From: Rhexocercosporidium sp. MPI-PUGE-AT-0058
Taxonomy: Eukaryota > Ascomycota > Leotiomycetes > Helotiales
Assembly: GCA_020746875.1 (NCBI GenBank)
Contig: JAGTJL010000015.1
Span: forward strand, 1,302,001 to 1,366,000
Reading direction: 5' to 3'
DNA length: 64,000 nucleotides
Positions 11,796 to 24,200 of the stretch are shown here, piece by piece. A program made the position numbers and the translations under genes. Position 1 is the first letter of the stretch; each line of letters begins with the position of its first letter. Below the pieces are notes generated by a model. The model saw nothing but the letters and a program-made list of their open reading frames with translations. It did not search any database and was not told the origin of the DNA.

Positions 11796-13393
11796 GCATA
11801 GCACCTAAAATGTTATCTATGCCAATTGCCAGTTGGAGAGAGATATACTAGAGAAGCCAAAATTAACTTAATAACTTTGCACTCAGTCCCGCTCTCATCC
11901 ATGTGTCCCGACGAATCTAGGCTTCCAATTCGAGTTGATGTTATGCCCAGGTGCTAGGGCTGTGCCCATTCGCTTTGAGAAAGCTCTTCTCCAACCGTAC
12001 TACATATCTCTCTCTTGCGGTGAACACCAGAGCCATCACTCCCCACAAAAATAACCCCGCTATATCTCGCACATTGTTATTTACGATCACAGCTATTTTT
12101 TTTAAAAAAAATCATGAAAACTCCCGAAGCACAAGGAAACCGCACCTTTGATATGTTTTAGTGAGATGCTGTTCATTTCGTTTTTACTTTGCCACGTAAA
12201 GAAGAACCTTAGTACCATCAGCCAGACCATTTAACCGTACAGCCGGATATTTACACGAGGTTCACTGTACCCCTTCAAAACAACTCATTCTGGGATACGA
12301 ATAACGGTCATGCTGCTCTGGAAGTTCTTAGGACCTCTTTGATCTTCCACCATACTGTCCAACTAGTCTCCCTGGGATATTCTCCGCTGAGGGCGGCCCA
12401 TGTCTGTTCATTGAACCAAAATACTCCCTCGACCTTTTCAATCCTCAACTTCTTTGCTTTGAGCTCAAGATTATTCAAAATCCATAGTGCACTGATATCG
12501 TAGAGCTACTCAGCTACTTTAGCACTCTCATTCCTGCTTCGGTGATGGACCAAGTTGAAGAAAATCTCGTTGATTTCTTGAACCGTTGGGCAAGGGGTTG
12601 CTTCCATAGTACACAACTCATATTGTGAGGTAAGATCGATGACATCCAAGCCCGAACAACATGTAGCCTCTCGGCTAATTCTCTGACACTAATCTCCTGA
12701 TCCTGCTCGCTTATTTCGTCCATTATCAAGGGACACGTAATAGTTTTAATTCTGCGAATAGTGTGCTCTTCCATAATGGCCATAAGAGTATGATCTAAAA
12801 TACGGACTTGTTTGAGCCCAATTTCGCACTCCATCCGAACAACATTATCAACAAGCTTTGCTGGTCCATCTAGAAGACCTGAAAGATATATTGGCTGTCT
12901 GCTTAGGAAAAGCTTTATTAGATGCTAAATTGGCCTACCTAGATCTTTGCCAATATAAAGTAATCTCGATATCAATACTTAACCACGTGATCCACAACTT
13001 CACTTTTGGGTCTCATCAATCCCACCCATTCGTCATTTACATAACAGTACTTAATCTTGATAAGCAGCTAGACGAGAGTGAAGAGTGGGGTCTACACTGC
13101 TTATGCTATCAGGCTATTTGTGTGACGCTGACTTTACCCATATTGCTCGGTGGTTTTGTGAGACCCCCGCGGAGCAACTCATAAGTTGATAACAGCAGAA
13201 AGATCCCACAGACCTAAACCTCAACTTTTAAGTGAAACTTGGTATGATCATCTGATCTTTCAAGTAGAGATGTGAGAGAAGAGACTGCGAGAAAGGGATT
13301 GTGTGCCTGGCCAACTAGCTTTAGGATTAACAATCGCTACAACACATCGGCATGAGAATCGACAAGAACAGTTGATTGACGGTTCACACACAA
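11796..13393. other. Intergenic, possible decayed gene
   Basis: No intact gene is visible. A minus-strand open frame at 12,514-12,834 of 106 codons, with a readable but stop-broken extension upstream to about 12,890, has protein-like composition and may be the remains of a gene. It matches nothing I recognise. The rest is featureless apart from a T7/A8 run near 12,100. Confidence 0.4.
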
Positions 13394-15536
13394 ATGGAGC
13401 CCGAAACGGCGCCCAGGGACTTGTGTTCAGTGAAAGAAAAGAAGACTACCGAAGGGACAACCGTTTGCGCTAGCTCGGCTTATTCAACACAGGCCGACAA
13501 CAACCAAGATGTGCCCGTGATAGAAGCTGCCATCCTCGGGGCTACAAGTTGTGGTAAGACCATAGAAGTCTTTGCATACGTTCTACTGACGCTCTCGGCC
13601 GTAATGATCTTGGGTACAACCTTCTCCTCTAATTAACTACTAAACCTGACGATTCTAGTGTTCGCAATCATGTGCGCCAGTGTCAATAATGCATATAGTG
13701 GACGAGATGGGAAATATAGACTAAAGAAGGTCATGAGCGAAGCAGAGGTGGCGGACATGGTTATTGACTACAATGATGTAACCATATTCCAGAACGACAT
13801 GTTTGGGAAGAACGGCCAGTTGTTCAACTTGGCCAAATTGGGAGCGACATTCATACCCATTGTCTTCGCGCTTATCATTGGAGCGACTTTGAGACTTGTG
13901 GCTAGATGGAAAGCGGAACGGGGAACTAAGTTGCTGGTATGTAACGGCTATTCAAGTCCAATCCACACATGCTGAAAGAGCTATTCAGACTTTGGAAGTC
14001 CTGGTTGGAAGTAGGTCGCTTGCAAGTACTCTGAATGTAACCATTCTCCTCCGGCGACCAGGACTTCTCAACATCGCCATTTTAGGCCTTTGGATGCTTT
14101 CGCCATTGGCAGGCCAATCGTCACTCCGCATACTGGAAACTAAAAATGTCACGGATGCCTCTGCCGACATCCCATGGAAAGTGTTTGACACGACAAACCA
14201 CGATATGTGGTTGGGCGGAGACAGTGTGATGCTGGACAACGCAGATTTACAGTTCCGATACTTGGAGTCTATGAATCAGCGTCCACTGCACATATCAGAC
14301 CTCAATGGGACAGGAGATACGGACGCCTCACACCTTGCAGGATGGGATTCAAAGGGCTCACTTCTAATACCAGAGACTTCTCAGAACACCACATGGTTAG
14401 TAGAGACTTCGAAATTCAGGGAGGATTCTCTCTCAGCCATCAACGGAGTTCCTGTGGTGGGCCCCTATCTCGCTGAGAGAAGTGTTCAGTATGATCTAAT
14501 CCTCGACTCGAACTTGACCTTTCCAGTGATCACTTACCTATTTACTTGTGGTCCCTCTTCGAAGTACTCGATGAACGGTTCATCCTGGATATCACTGCTA
14601 TATCAGAATGGAATCCATGAAGATAAAGCAAATCTTCTTTTGCAATCCCGCGGCGGATCGGGTTTCTTTCTCGACACGGCTCTCCATGACCAGACTGCTG
14701 AGTCTGGCGAGAATGGACCGCAAAACATCGTGTTTGGATCTTTTCACAGATCTACAGTATCGATCAGACAATGTGTGGTTCGTTTGAATACGAGAGAGTC
14801 TAAAGCGCAGTGTGGAAGCAGGCTGTCTCCAATTCCATTCGCGTATGCTCGATACTTGAACCCGTTTGTATGCAAGGCTGTGGAAGTTCAAAGTCCGCAG
14901 CTGTCGGATACAACTCCCCTAGCCAACCTATCCTCAAAAGTAATGAAAACGTGGCCAAAAATTGAACCATCAGCACTTGCTACTTCTTCAATGACGGAGA
15001 TATACCTAGCCTACGGGTTCAACTATCGAGAAAAGAGACGGTTGGGCGGCGATGCACTTGTGGATCTTCACGAGGTTGAACCCGACGCCTTTTCGGCCCG
15101 TCTTACAACAGCTTTCAATACTTTCTGGTTTGCGTCAAACTTCAACGGCTCCAATATCATTGATGCCACATCCGCAACGCCAACTATTCTCGCACCCTTC
15201 ACAATTGTCAAGTGTAATTGGGTGTATTTCACTATCCTGGTGATGATTTCGAGTCTGCTGATTGTATGTGCTCTTCTCAATGCTTGGATATTACACCATA
15301 TTCATACACCAGATATACTAGGATATGTGTCAGCGATGACTGATGAGAAAATGTACGGAGCGATTCCTGGACCGCACCTTGCCAGCACTGCAAGTGGAAT
15401 GGAACGGACACGGATTTTGGGGCATGTGAAATTGCAAATTGGAGATGTGCAAAGTGGGGAGGATTTCGGGAAAATTGCAATAACGGCAAAGGGAAGTGGA
15501 GTAGTAAGAGCTCGGAAGGGGAGGAGGTTCATCTAA
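13394..15536 (+). CDS. Fungal polytopic membrane protein, unknown function
   Basis: Exons 13394-13613, 13659-13936 and 13989-15536 give 681 aa. The ATG at 13,394 is the first in frame. Membrane segments lie near residues 60-80 (spanning the first splice junction), about 140-160 (KLGATFIPIVFALIIGATLR), soon after the second junction (LLNIAILGLWMLSPL) and near the end (FTILVMISSLLIVCALLNAW). Between the last two is a long, probably external region with many N-x-S/T sites and several cysteines. Proteins with this order (paired helices, a large glycosylated loop, a final helix, a short basic tail) form an expanded uncharacterised family in Pezizomycotina. I recognise the architecture but cannot give a function. 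Confidence 0.75.
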
Positions 15537-15554
15537 GGGATGCTGGGGGTGGTC

Positions 15555-15710
15555 CACGTGACCTTATTTGGGAGTAAAAGTAACCCCCCTACACCTTAGA
15601 AAGTACATTGTCAAAACCTCTTGTTCAAAGGCTACGGGCAGTAGTATGCCGACCCATTCTCGATCTAGGGAAATCAATTTTCGATACACGTGACAGCATT
15701 CTTTCACGTG
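15555..15710. promoter_or_regulatory. Cluster of three CACGTG E-boxes
   Basis: CACGTG occurs at 15,555-15,560, 15,687-15,692 and 15,705-15,710; the last is the 8-bp palindrome TCACGTGA. This is the core site of fungal bHLH factors (Cbf1, Pho4 and SREBP-type proteins). It lies just after the stop of the membrane-protein gene and about 1.1 kb before the RTA1 start codon, so its target is unclear. Confidence 0.35.
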
Positions 15711-16808
15711 ATAGGTAGACTCAAGTATTCCAATTTGTCGAGCTCGCTCCATCATACATACGAATGGTTCAGACGCGTGTCGATTGCAAGTTGATTCCTC
15801 CGAGGGTCAGACAGAAGGTCCTATTGCGCGAGTGCAGAATTGCATTCGTCACGATGAAGCCTCAGGGCGCAAAGTTGACCCGATTAAGCGTAATTGATCA
15901 CTCCGTTTGCTGACATCTTGATATCAGATTCTCCTTGGCCAACTCAGCTTCATTTCTCTTGTCAATTGTCTGTATGGCCAACTTTGCTGTGAGAGGGAAG
16001 GGGTAGTGAGGTTACGGCCGAGAGGGCTTTGCAAAAGCATCTTATGTTCACGCGCGGCACAGCATGAGACACATTTGGGGCTCATCGTTGACCATTCAGG
16101 TGAATGCGCCTTGAATATTTCGAATAGGCAACCTGGATGTTGGTATGACCACTGCATTTACGACACGACTGGCAGTGGCAGGTATATCTCGTGCGAGACT
16201 GCGGGTGAGACTGGGCTGACGGGTCATCTTCCTCCAGACGTCGCGATCCTTCAAATCACATTACATTATCGGTCTTACTATAGCATCCTATTCTGGCATG
16301 CCAGACGTCAAAACAGAGTTTCACGTCAATAATTGTTCTCGCCAAGAGCCTCTTTTGCGGCCGAAATTTTCGGGTCCCACCTCCCAAGCATCACGTACAG
16401 CGTCGACAATATCTGAAACTCACCGAATACGGTGCATATATTTCTTGGCCGCACACACAGTCGATCCTCAGCGTTCACGATCTTCACACGATAGTGTGGT
16501 AGAGAGTCCGAGGATGGTGGCTGCGACAATTGGGTGCAAAGTGCCGGGGTGCCGGGGCCTTAGGAGTGGAATGACGCGTAGATCGAAGCTGCATCGCATT
16601 CGCTTAATCACTTGGCTAGCGGTTCGGCTCATTGTTGTTATCGACATAAAGGAATGCCTCTTCTCCATCTTCTGAGCCATTGATTTCAGAGCATCAAGTC
16701 AGAACCATATCTTCTATAGATTCAGCACTTTATCTACTTCTCCAAACCGTACTGCAATTTGTTTGCTCTTCCGTACCTTTTCCCGGCTTTCAACCTCCCA
16801 CGTTCACG
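15711..16808. other. Intergenic, upstream of RTA1 gene
   Basis: Only short, unrelated open frames are seen. The last few hundred bases presumably hold the RTA1 promoter and leader. Confidence 0.55.
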
Positions 16809-17795
16809 ATGAAGCAACACACAGTGGCCCAAAACTGCACAGATATTGGCCCAGGATGTTCTGTTGAGGACACCATTTATGGGTACAAACCAAACCTCGG
16901 GTCCAGCGCATTTTTCGTGGCCATCTTCGCCGTTCTTGCCATTGCCCAACTTGGCCTCGGCTTCAAGAAACGAACATACTTCTACAGCATCGCCATAGCG
17001 CTCGGCTGCATCGGCGAAGCAATCGGTTATGGAGGTCGTATCATTATGCACTCCAACCCTTATGACGACATGGGATTCACCATTCAAATCTCTTGCCTCA
17101 TTTTTGCGCCAGCATTCGTCGCTGCTGGCATCTACCTCACACTCAAGCACCTCGTCCTCGCCTTCGGCCAAGAGCGCTCCCGCATCCAAGCCCGTTGGTA
17201 CACATGGATCTTCATCACCTGCGACTTCATCTCCCTCCTACTACAAGCTATCGGTGGTGGTATGGCTGGTAGTGCAGATGATGACGATGATCTCCGTGAT
17301 CTCGGTACCAACTTGATGATTGCTGGTATCGTCTGGCAAGTCGCTACCCTCATCGCCTTTGCAATCCTCGTCACAGACTACGTTATCCGCACGCACTTCG
17401 CATGGGAGGCTGTTAACCCCGAAGCCAAGGCACTACTTGCACAGAAAAAGTTCAAAGGCTTCATCTGCGCCGTAATCATCGCCTTCCTGACCGTGTTCTT
17501 CAGATGCGTGTACCGAATCGCAGAGATGGTTGGTGGATGGGCAAACCCAATCATGAGAGATGAGATCTCTTTCATCATTATGGAGGGAGTGTAAGTTGAA
17601 CATTATCTATCCTAGCACACCTCTTTGCTAATTTCTGGTAGAATGATCGTGGTCGCTGTTATTGCATTGACAATCTGTCACCCTGGTTACTGCTTCCCAC
17701 AAAAGCGAACCATGACCAAGACCGCATCTCTCGAGGCAGGAAGTGATAGCGAGGTCATGCGTCAGCAAGAAAAGACCAGTCGGGCTGCGATGTAA
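16809..17795 (+). CDS. RTA1-like lipid-translocating/resistance membrane protein
   Basis: Exons 16809-17590 and 17642-17795 give 311 aa. Seven hydrophobic segments are visible: AFFVAIFAVLAIAQLGLG, FYSIAIALGCIGEAIGYGGR, ISCLIFAPAFVAAGIYLTL, WIFITCDFISLLLQAIGGGM, LMIAGIVWQVATLIAFAILV, FICAVIIAFLTVFFRCVYR and, across the splice site, MIVVAVIALTICH. The motifs GYGGR, the LxxAP segment, CDxxSLLLQxxGGG and FRxxYRxxE are hallmarks of the RTA1 family (lipid-translocating exporters and 7-aminocholesterol resistance proteins). The donor GTAAGT at 17,591 splits the codon of V in EGV and restores the seventh helix. The N-terminus is short with two or three external cysteines. The substrate cannot be deduced. 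Confidence 0.92.
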
Positions 17796-18098
17796 AGGCA
17801 TCATAGGCTACAGAAGCTTCGTTGATGTGGAGGACAATATCCAGCTGGGTTGATGCATGTGCGGGTTAGAAATTTAGAATGAAGAGTGTGGGAGTAATAT
17901 TGGAAAGTAATTATCACGGCCGAGGCGTTCGGACTTGTTCCATTTTACTCAACATAACATAGACTAAACAATGATACCATTTACTTGCATCCAGATTTTC
18001 CTAATTTACCACTTGATCCTACAGTTTCTTGAGCAAGTTCGAATATCACAAACGCGGGATTTAAATTGAGAACGGGCTTTTCTCTGACACTCAAAGAT
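17796..18098. other. Convergent 3' intergenic spacer
   Basis: Short spacer between the 3' ends of the RTA1 gene (plus) and the GNAT gene (minus). It presumably contains both polyadenylation regions. No other feature is seen. Confidence 0.6.
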
Positions 18099-18731
18099 CT
18101 ACGCTGACATCGGTCCAGCAAATTCCACCACCCAATCCAACTCCATCCACTTCTCGTTCTCAAGGCCATTCCAACAAATCTCAGCAACCACCCCCCGTCC
18201 AGGGATCTCGACCACCTCCTCCGTCTCCACCAATCCAAACGCTTTCGCCAATGCCCTCATCGCAAGATTCGACTTCATAGTCCCCACAGAAACCTTCAAG
18301 CCCGGCACAGCCAACTCGTTACTCAGCCTCAACAGCACCAAGAACAACGCCTTCCCAACTCCCCTCCCCCTCGCATCAGCCATAAGTTCAATACCAATAT
18401 TGCCTTGCAACGGCTTCACTTCATGAGCCTGTCCATTACCGAGGATTTTCCCATCTTCTGCATTCATGACTAGGACGTCAAATCCGTTGCGCTTGGTCTG
18501 GAACTCAGTCCATTTTTCGAGGAATCGCGCTGTTGTGCTGGTTCTGCGCTCGTCGTTCCAGAGTATGTCTTGGCATGGCCAGCCTGGGGGTTTGTTGTTG
18601 TCGGGATGAGATGCAACTTCGAGCCAGGCGTCGTGGTTGCCAGGGTGCGCGCGGGCAAAGCGAAGGTGGGGGTGGGATGGAAGTCTGATTGTCCAATCCT
18701 CAGTGAAGAATCGAGGATCGGTTGGACGCAT
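18099..18731 (-). CDS. GNAT-family N-acetyltransferase
   Basis: Single exon, 210 aa. The acetyl-CoA loop is clear: IGIELMADARGRGVGKALF with R-G-R-G-V-G at residues 121-126, preceded by a strand pair (DVLVMNAEDGKILGNGQ) and followed by a helix and the SVGTMKSNLAMRALAKAFGL segment that closes the fold. These proteins transfer acetyl from acetyl-CoA to an amine. The substrate is unknown; the aromatic N-terminus (PHLRFARAHPGNHDAWLEV) is typical of fungus-specific members. The start is supported by the MRPTDPRFF opening with the fold beginning shortly after. Confidence 0.85.
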   Translation of the reverse strand: MRPTDPRFFTEDWTIRLPSHPHLRFARAHPGNHDAWLEVASHPDNNKPPGWPCQDILWNDERRTSTTARFLEKWTEFQTKRNGFDVLVMNAEDGKILGNGQAHEVKPLQGNIGIELMADARGRGVGKALFLVLLRLSNELAVPGLKVSVGTMKSNLAMRALAKAFGLVETEEVVEIPGRGVVAEICWNGLENEKWMELDWVVEFAGPMSA

Positions 18732-20672
18732 TTTTGAATCAAGCTATTGCTGTGGGCCTGGAGTCTTGGCTTGGACAATTTATATGCACAATCCGAAAGT
18801 TCAAGTCCTCGAAGCTGGTAGGTAATATAGTAATTGTATTGCTGAGGTAGGCAACAACCGAATTGCCTATTGACAGCGCGGTGGGGCTGGGGTGAAAAAA
18901 GAGAGCATCTCATTGTCCCATTTCGGCAGGTCGATATAAGCTAAGAAGAGTCATAGATATCTTGCAAGTTTGTCTGGTCATTTGCACTTATACGGTAACA
19001 GATGTATCTGCGTTGCACCTATGTCCAATTCTGAACAATGGCGGCATGATGACTCTTATGCTTGAAAAGTGGGATCATCTGATAGGCTTTACGAAAGTTC
19101 GAAAGTCATTTTTCGTTGGCTATGAGTATTTCTGTGTGAGCTTCAACTGGACACATACCTTGCTCGATTGTACTTCATGCTCTCTACATGCACTTGAGCA
19201 GTGTGTGTGTTCTGAATCGTCACGTGGCATACATGAGTCTTTCCAGATCCATAGAACGAATATAAGCACGAGAAGGCAAGGTTTTCTCTGAGAGAACTTT
19301 GAAGCTACAGTTGAGAGGCGGGCATTCTAGAATTTTCGTTGAAGCATTGCGATTGAGCGGGAAGTGATTCCTGCTCTTTAGCACAATCCAATTCACGAGC
19401 TTGGAACTCCCTCGTTTTTTTCAACTTCCATTCCTTGGCCATTGCTACACCGGAAGTACAATGAACCAGTCCTCTAGATCATTTTTATTCGATACATCAT
19501 CATCTCTCAACAGTGCCGATTTCCCGAAGATCTAATGTCACAAACGTAACCTCGTTTAACGTTCCAGGGGCACAAACGAGCTTCTCGGTTCCCACTTCTT
19601 TACAATGAATCTATCCCTCTCCCTAGATTCTATCCTTAACCTTCAGCAACACAAAAGCTGCGTTGGTCTTCATCTCGGAGGAATGCAAGATCTCCGTGCC
19701 ACAGGCTGCCGATCAGGTACCGGTTCCATCTATCGATCAGCTACCATGGTTCGTATTCTAAAACAACATCATGCGATGTTCCGTTTCGCCGTTTGTTGTT
19801 GGACGGCAAGGTTCCATTTATTTCAAGTCAGTGCTATTGATGTCCCAAGCGCGCTGTATGGGGTTAGGAGTTCATCCAAACCTTAGTGTAGAGTTCGAAC
19901 GCCTCCTAGAAGGCCACGCAGGGGCAGACATTCATTTGGACCCAGCAATCGTGTATAAGGAAACTGATAATCAGTAGCTCGGCTTCCTCTGCAAATCCAA
20001 TTGCCAGGTCTATTTCCCCGGGAGAATCTCCATGTTCCTGCATAACCCATCTGCATGTCTCTACGCTGCATCTATCCGAATCAAGGATGACTGGGAGCCA
20101 AGATGGCACATGACAGTAAACGGGGTAACATGCATGTTTTTGACATACCTAGTAAGGTCTAACACATCTCTACCTTGCAAAACACGACGTGGGATTCACA
20201 GAGAGCCCAGTTTATGGTAGCATGGACGTTTGTATTGCACTCCGTTGACCCTCAAAACTCTTCATCCACAAACACTCACGGCTAAGTGCAAACACAGGAA
20301 GTTGCAAAGGGTAGCATCAAATTGCCTATCAACGCTCAGATAATCCCATCAGTCCTACATATCTTCGGCCTTTCTCCAAACTGTCAAATGATTGTTACTA
20401 AAAATGACCTCCCGCATTGCCATATCTGTGGGTTCCCGCCTACGAATCTCCGGGCCCTCGCATCTCTCCGTCGGCGAGGAAGATCGTCCATGTAATGGGC
20501 CGAAGATCTGGCATGAAAGTCGTCATGGGATATCGCACCATTGGATCCTCCTAGAATGCTGTATTCGAATAGAGGCAACATAAGTATCGCGGTTCCGGAG
20601 TTCTAGCTCAACCTCCCAGCATCAATCGACATTTCATCATCACACCCGCTCGAGAAACAACCTGAAAGCGAA
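18732..20672. other. Gene-poor interval, about 1.9 kb
   Basis: Open frames of 60-110 codons occur on both strands but overlap one another, lack recognisable motifs and have no convincing splice continuation. I call no gene here. The final part should contain the promoter of the small secreted protein gene. Confidence 0.5.
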
Positions 20673-21230
20673 ATGCACCTCCCAATCCTTTCCGTCTTTG
20701 CTGTCTTGAGCACAGCCATCTTCGCTCACCCAGCTGCTGAAGCAAGTCTTCTCAATGCCCGCACCAATGGATGGGCCATCAAGAAGTACACACCTCAGTC
20801 CCAATTACAGTCGCCCACCTTCCTCCCATCTACTCTGTTACCCCCTCTCACCCTAGCGCTAGAACAAATCTATAAAAATTATTTCACTAACTCTCAATTT
20901 TCCAGCTTCACACGCTCAAGCACCTCCCCCTCCTCCCCCGTAACCTACACAATGATAATCGACACCTACGGCACCCTCACGAACTGCACCATCGTTGACA
21001 CCGCCAACCCCTCATGGTACCACGCCTGGTACGATCTCCCATGTAAGGACGCGCCAGGCTTCCACGTCTCTTGGGGCTGGGACTACCCAGGTGATTTCAC
21101 TGTCTTGACTTTGGAGTCGTTCCCTGCCTCTGGTCCGCGCCAGAAGACGTATTTCGGGTATGATCACCCGAATTCAGGCCTCCCAGGTACAGCGTATTAT
21201 CCTGATAAGGGGTATAATGCTCCTCAGTAG
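20673..21230 (+). CDS. Small secreted protein, candidate effector-like
   Basis: The signal peptide is MHLPILSVFAVLSTAIFA at the start. Unspliced, the frame gives 185 aa. A 120-bp candidate intron (20,786-20,905: GTACAC donor, CACTAAC branch site, TTTTCCAG acceptor) is a multiple of three, so removing it also keeps the frame and gives 145 aa. Splicing joins WAIK to NFTRSS, and W-x-(I/V)-x-NFTRS is a frequent opening in fungal small secreted proteins with a beta-sandwich-like pattern, so I favour the spliced form. The mature part has two cysteines (TNCTIV, LPCKDA), is rich in W, Y and G, and ends in FTVLTLESFP followed by a proline-rich tail. The function is unknown. Confidence 0.7.
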   Translation: MHLPILSVFAVLSTAIFAHPAAEASLLNARTNGWAIKKYTPQSQLQSPTFLPSTLLPPLTLALEQIYKNYFTNSQFSSFTRSSTSPSSPVTYTMIIDTYGTLTNCTIVDTANPSWYHAWYDLPCKDAPGFHVSWGWDYPGDFTVLTLESFPASGPRQKTYFGYDHPNSGLPGTAYYPDKGYNAPQ

Positions 21231-24200
21231 ATGGTCTTTGGACATTTCTAGGTGGGAAATGGGAGATGGGGACAAAGAATGGGCGGGTGTGGATGAGACA
21301 TGGACTGGGGTACTGGAAGAGATTGTTTGGGGGGAACTGATAGGTTTTTATTTTATTTTAAATTAATACTTGACCTCAACAGATTACTCTTCTCGATGGA
21401 AGAATTGATAAAGCAGTAGACTGCTATGTTTAGCCCTGTGGTTTGCAGCATTTTTTTGAATTGTCAAGTGCAATGTAAACAGCCCACGAGACCGGAAATG
21501 AGGTCTGGTAGGAGAAATTCCCATATTGAAATCATTCCTGACTGAAACGAAGCGGTGACTCAATGTGGGGTATTCCAGTGTAGCCCTCCCTACCAGAAAC
21601 CGAATTTAGAGTTGCTAAGACAATTTTCAGGTTGTCTGGACTTGATTTGAGCTGGGGCAGGCTTCGTTGTCAGGTCGCTCACATAATCTACGTAGTTGGT
21701 ATGATCAACAACAAAAGAACGTCAAGAATAGCTGGTCATAGACTGATCTGAGAGCTAGCGCTTTGAGAGAATGATCAGAGCTGACACTTCTTGATTTCTG
21801 GAGCCTCCGCACTATGTCCATCGATTCCAGCTCGGCAGTGATGGTTGTAGCAGAAGCCTGGAGGCTGCGCACTTGTGACTCTGTGACTACACATCTAAGT
21901 CTCGTCAATATTTACTTGGAGAGACACGCGATTTCTAAACGATTGACCCAATTTCGACTATCTCTCCAGCAGAGATGAAAAGGATTGCTTGAACTAAGTC
22001 ACGTGACATGACCATATCACGAGGTGTCTACACAGGCACCTAGTAAAGTAACCTGCACATAGTCGCCCTTCAATATAGACGATGACTCGTAGCGCATGGC
22101 AGAGAGAGTCTTTGCGTGTAATACTTGGAGCCTTCGTCCATCTTCATCGCATACAGCTTCCCTTTTGGATGCGGCATGAGCTTCATTTATGGCCCGGCCC
22201 AATCGAGGCTCTGACTACCGTCGAAGCTTCACTGAAAGTATCAGTACTTAGCAACATCGCTCATGAATCAGAAACGCAATTCGAACGAGTTTGGATGGCA
22301 ATTCAATGGATGAGACATGCAGTGGGAGAAATATCTCTTCCCAAATACAGCTTGAGGATATGCTTGAGGATATCGGAGGCGTTCTCACAGCCCACACAAT
22401 CTACACAGGAAGACTTTGTGGTTTGGTAGGACTTGTGATTCGTGTGAACTTATGAGTGGACGGCTCGGAATGTGTTGAGGGCGGCGGCTTGGAGTTGCAT
22501 GAACACCAAGCCAATCTGCTACAATGTGAGTTGTGAGACACTGAGAGGAGGGGACTAGAGATGGCAAGCGAGGTTCGTAAGAGTAAGTTTGGGCAGAAAT
22601 GATGAAAGTAATTGAAGTAACCACAAGCAATACACAGGAATGGTCCTTGAGCTGTCTCTCTGGGTATTATTGAGGCGGCCACTTGGGAAGCTTAAGATGC
22701 ACAGCAGAATGGGATTCAATCTTAAATCCCGATACTTGCATGAGGACGCAGATGTTAGGCCGCCTGATCTCGGCCAAGCAATTCATAAGAAACAGAGCCT
22801 TTGTCATCAACCCTCCGGCCAGGTGGCTTCTTTAACTTCCTTTTCGCGGTGCTGCAGATCTGCGTACAGTATCTGGCGGCAAGCACAGGCTGTAACTGGT
22901 CTTAACAGGGGACCACCCCGCTATCCCGCAAGCTCCTACCGCATCCCCCATTCGCCCACAAGATGTTTCCAGGTCTCGGCGTGCCTCCCCACCCGACACA
23001 AAATGGGCTGATAATACCGTCAGGGCCGTCGAAAAACTTACGACTTTTGAAGAAGACGGTTAGGGCTGTAGATGTGTGATGGGAATCAGATGAAGATTCC
23101 CTATATAGAGAGGCATGACCTATGCGCTTGAGGACGAGCCGAGTGACTTGAAGAAGTAACGACGACTTCATCCCATTTCAAACAACATCTTACAGAAATA
23201 CGCCTTTGTCATGCTTCGGCCGCGTTTGCCCAGCCCGTTCTCATCGTCGATTGCAGCGCGCCTGAGGGGCTTGTCAGGATCTTGACACAGCGCACGATGA
23301 TTCGTGAAGTGGTGGAGGAGGTGCTTGGCAGTGCTGTCTGGGACTGGTTGCCATCAGCGTGCTGTGGGACTGCTGCTCGAATGGAAGATATGTGTAAGTT
23401 GGAGACTTGGTTTTCATTGATTCCGTCCTGGCGGTCCAGCATCGATTGGTCCTGAATATCTCGACACGAAGGGAAGCCGGCTCGCTTGCCTCTCTGGTCT
23501 CTGGGTTCTTGCCTCTCATTCACCTTCTCATGCCCAGGACAACATCCCGAATTTTCTAGCTACAGGACTACTAGGACGAACTTGTATCACCACAACCATC
23601 CGTACAGCTTCCGGGGCATCTTTTGGAACTCATCTAGGCTTTGGAAAGACGACAAGTGACAGTTTTGGCTTCTCATGTTGGCTGCTTCTGCACCTTAGGG
23701 CTACTTAATACTTCTGATATTGGCTGGTGGTGGTGTACCCTTCTAGTATTTCTTTCCGGCCTTTTGGAACCTCGAAAATCGACTGGTTGGGCGACAGATC
23801 AGGGGTTTGGAGCTTCTTCTTGGGCAGCAGGCTTGCATGTGCCTGTCAATTCTTCTTCGCCCCTCCTCCTCCTCCCGCTCCCCTCATTCCAGTCGGCCGT
23901 CAATTGTTGAATGGCCCGCCTCCGGCATTGCCGATTGCAGTAAACAGGGAAGCTTCGTTCAACCAGATCCAAGAGAGCGCCTTTGCGTCGATTCGAAGCA
24001 TCTTGACCCAAGCTCTTCGTGTCACTCAAAGAACAGCAAGTCTGTATTGCTTTCGGTGTTGTGTAGTGTTGTGCTTCGTTTACAAATTGTAATTGGTTTA
24101 TTGGGTGGTTGGCCATCGTAATTGAGAGGGTTCTCCGTGGGCAAGGTCTCTCGGTCCATCCCAAACCCAAGTCTTGGCGTGGCTGCCGCTCGCTTGCGCA

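Noticed and set aside
15302..15557. Several stacked open frames antisense to the end of the membrane protein
   Set aside because: All three frames are open by composition only; the sense strand carries the helix and tail of a continuous 681-aa model.
16734..17189. 151-codon open frame antisense to the RTA1 gene
   Set aside because: It is the reverse of a clearly coding seven-helix protein and has no motif of its own.
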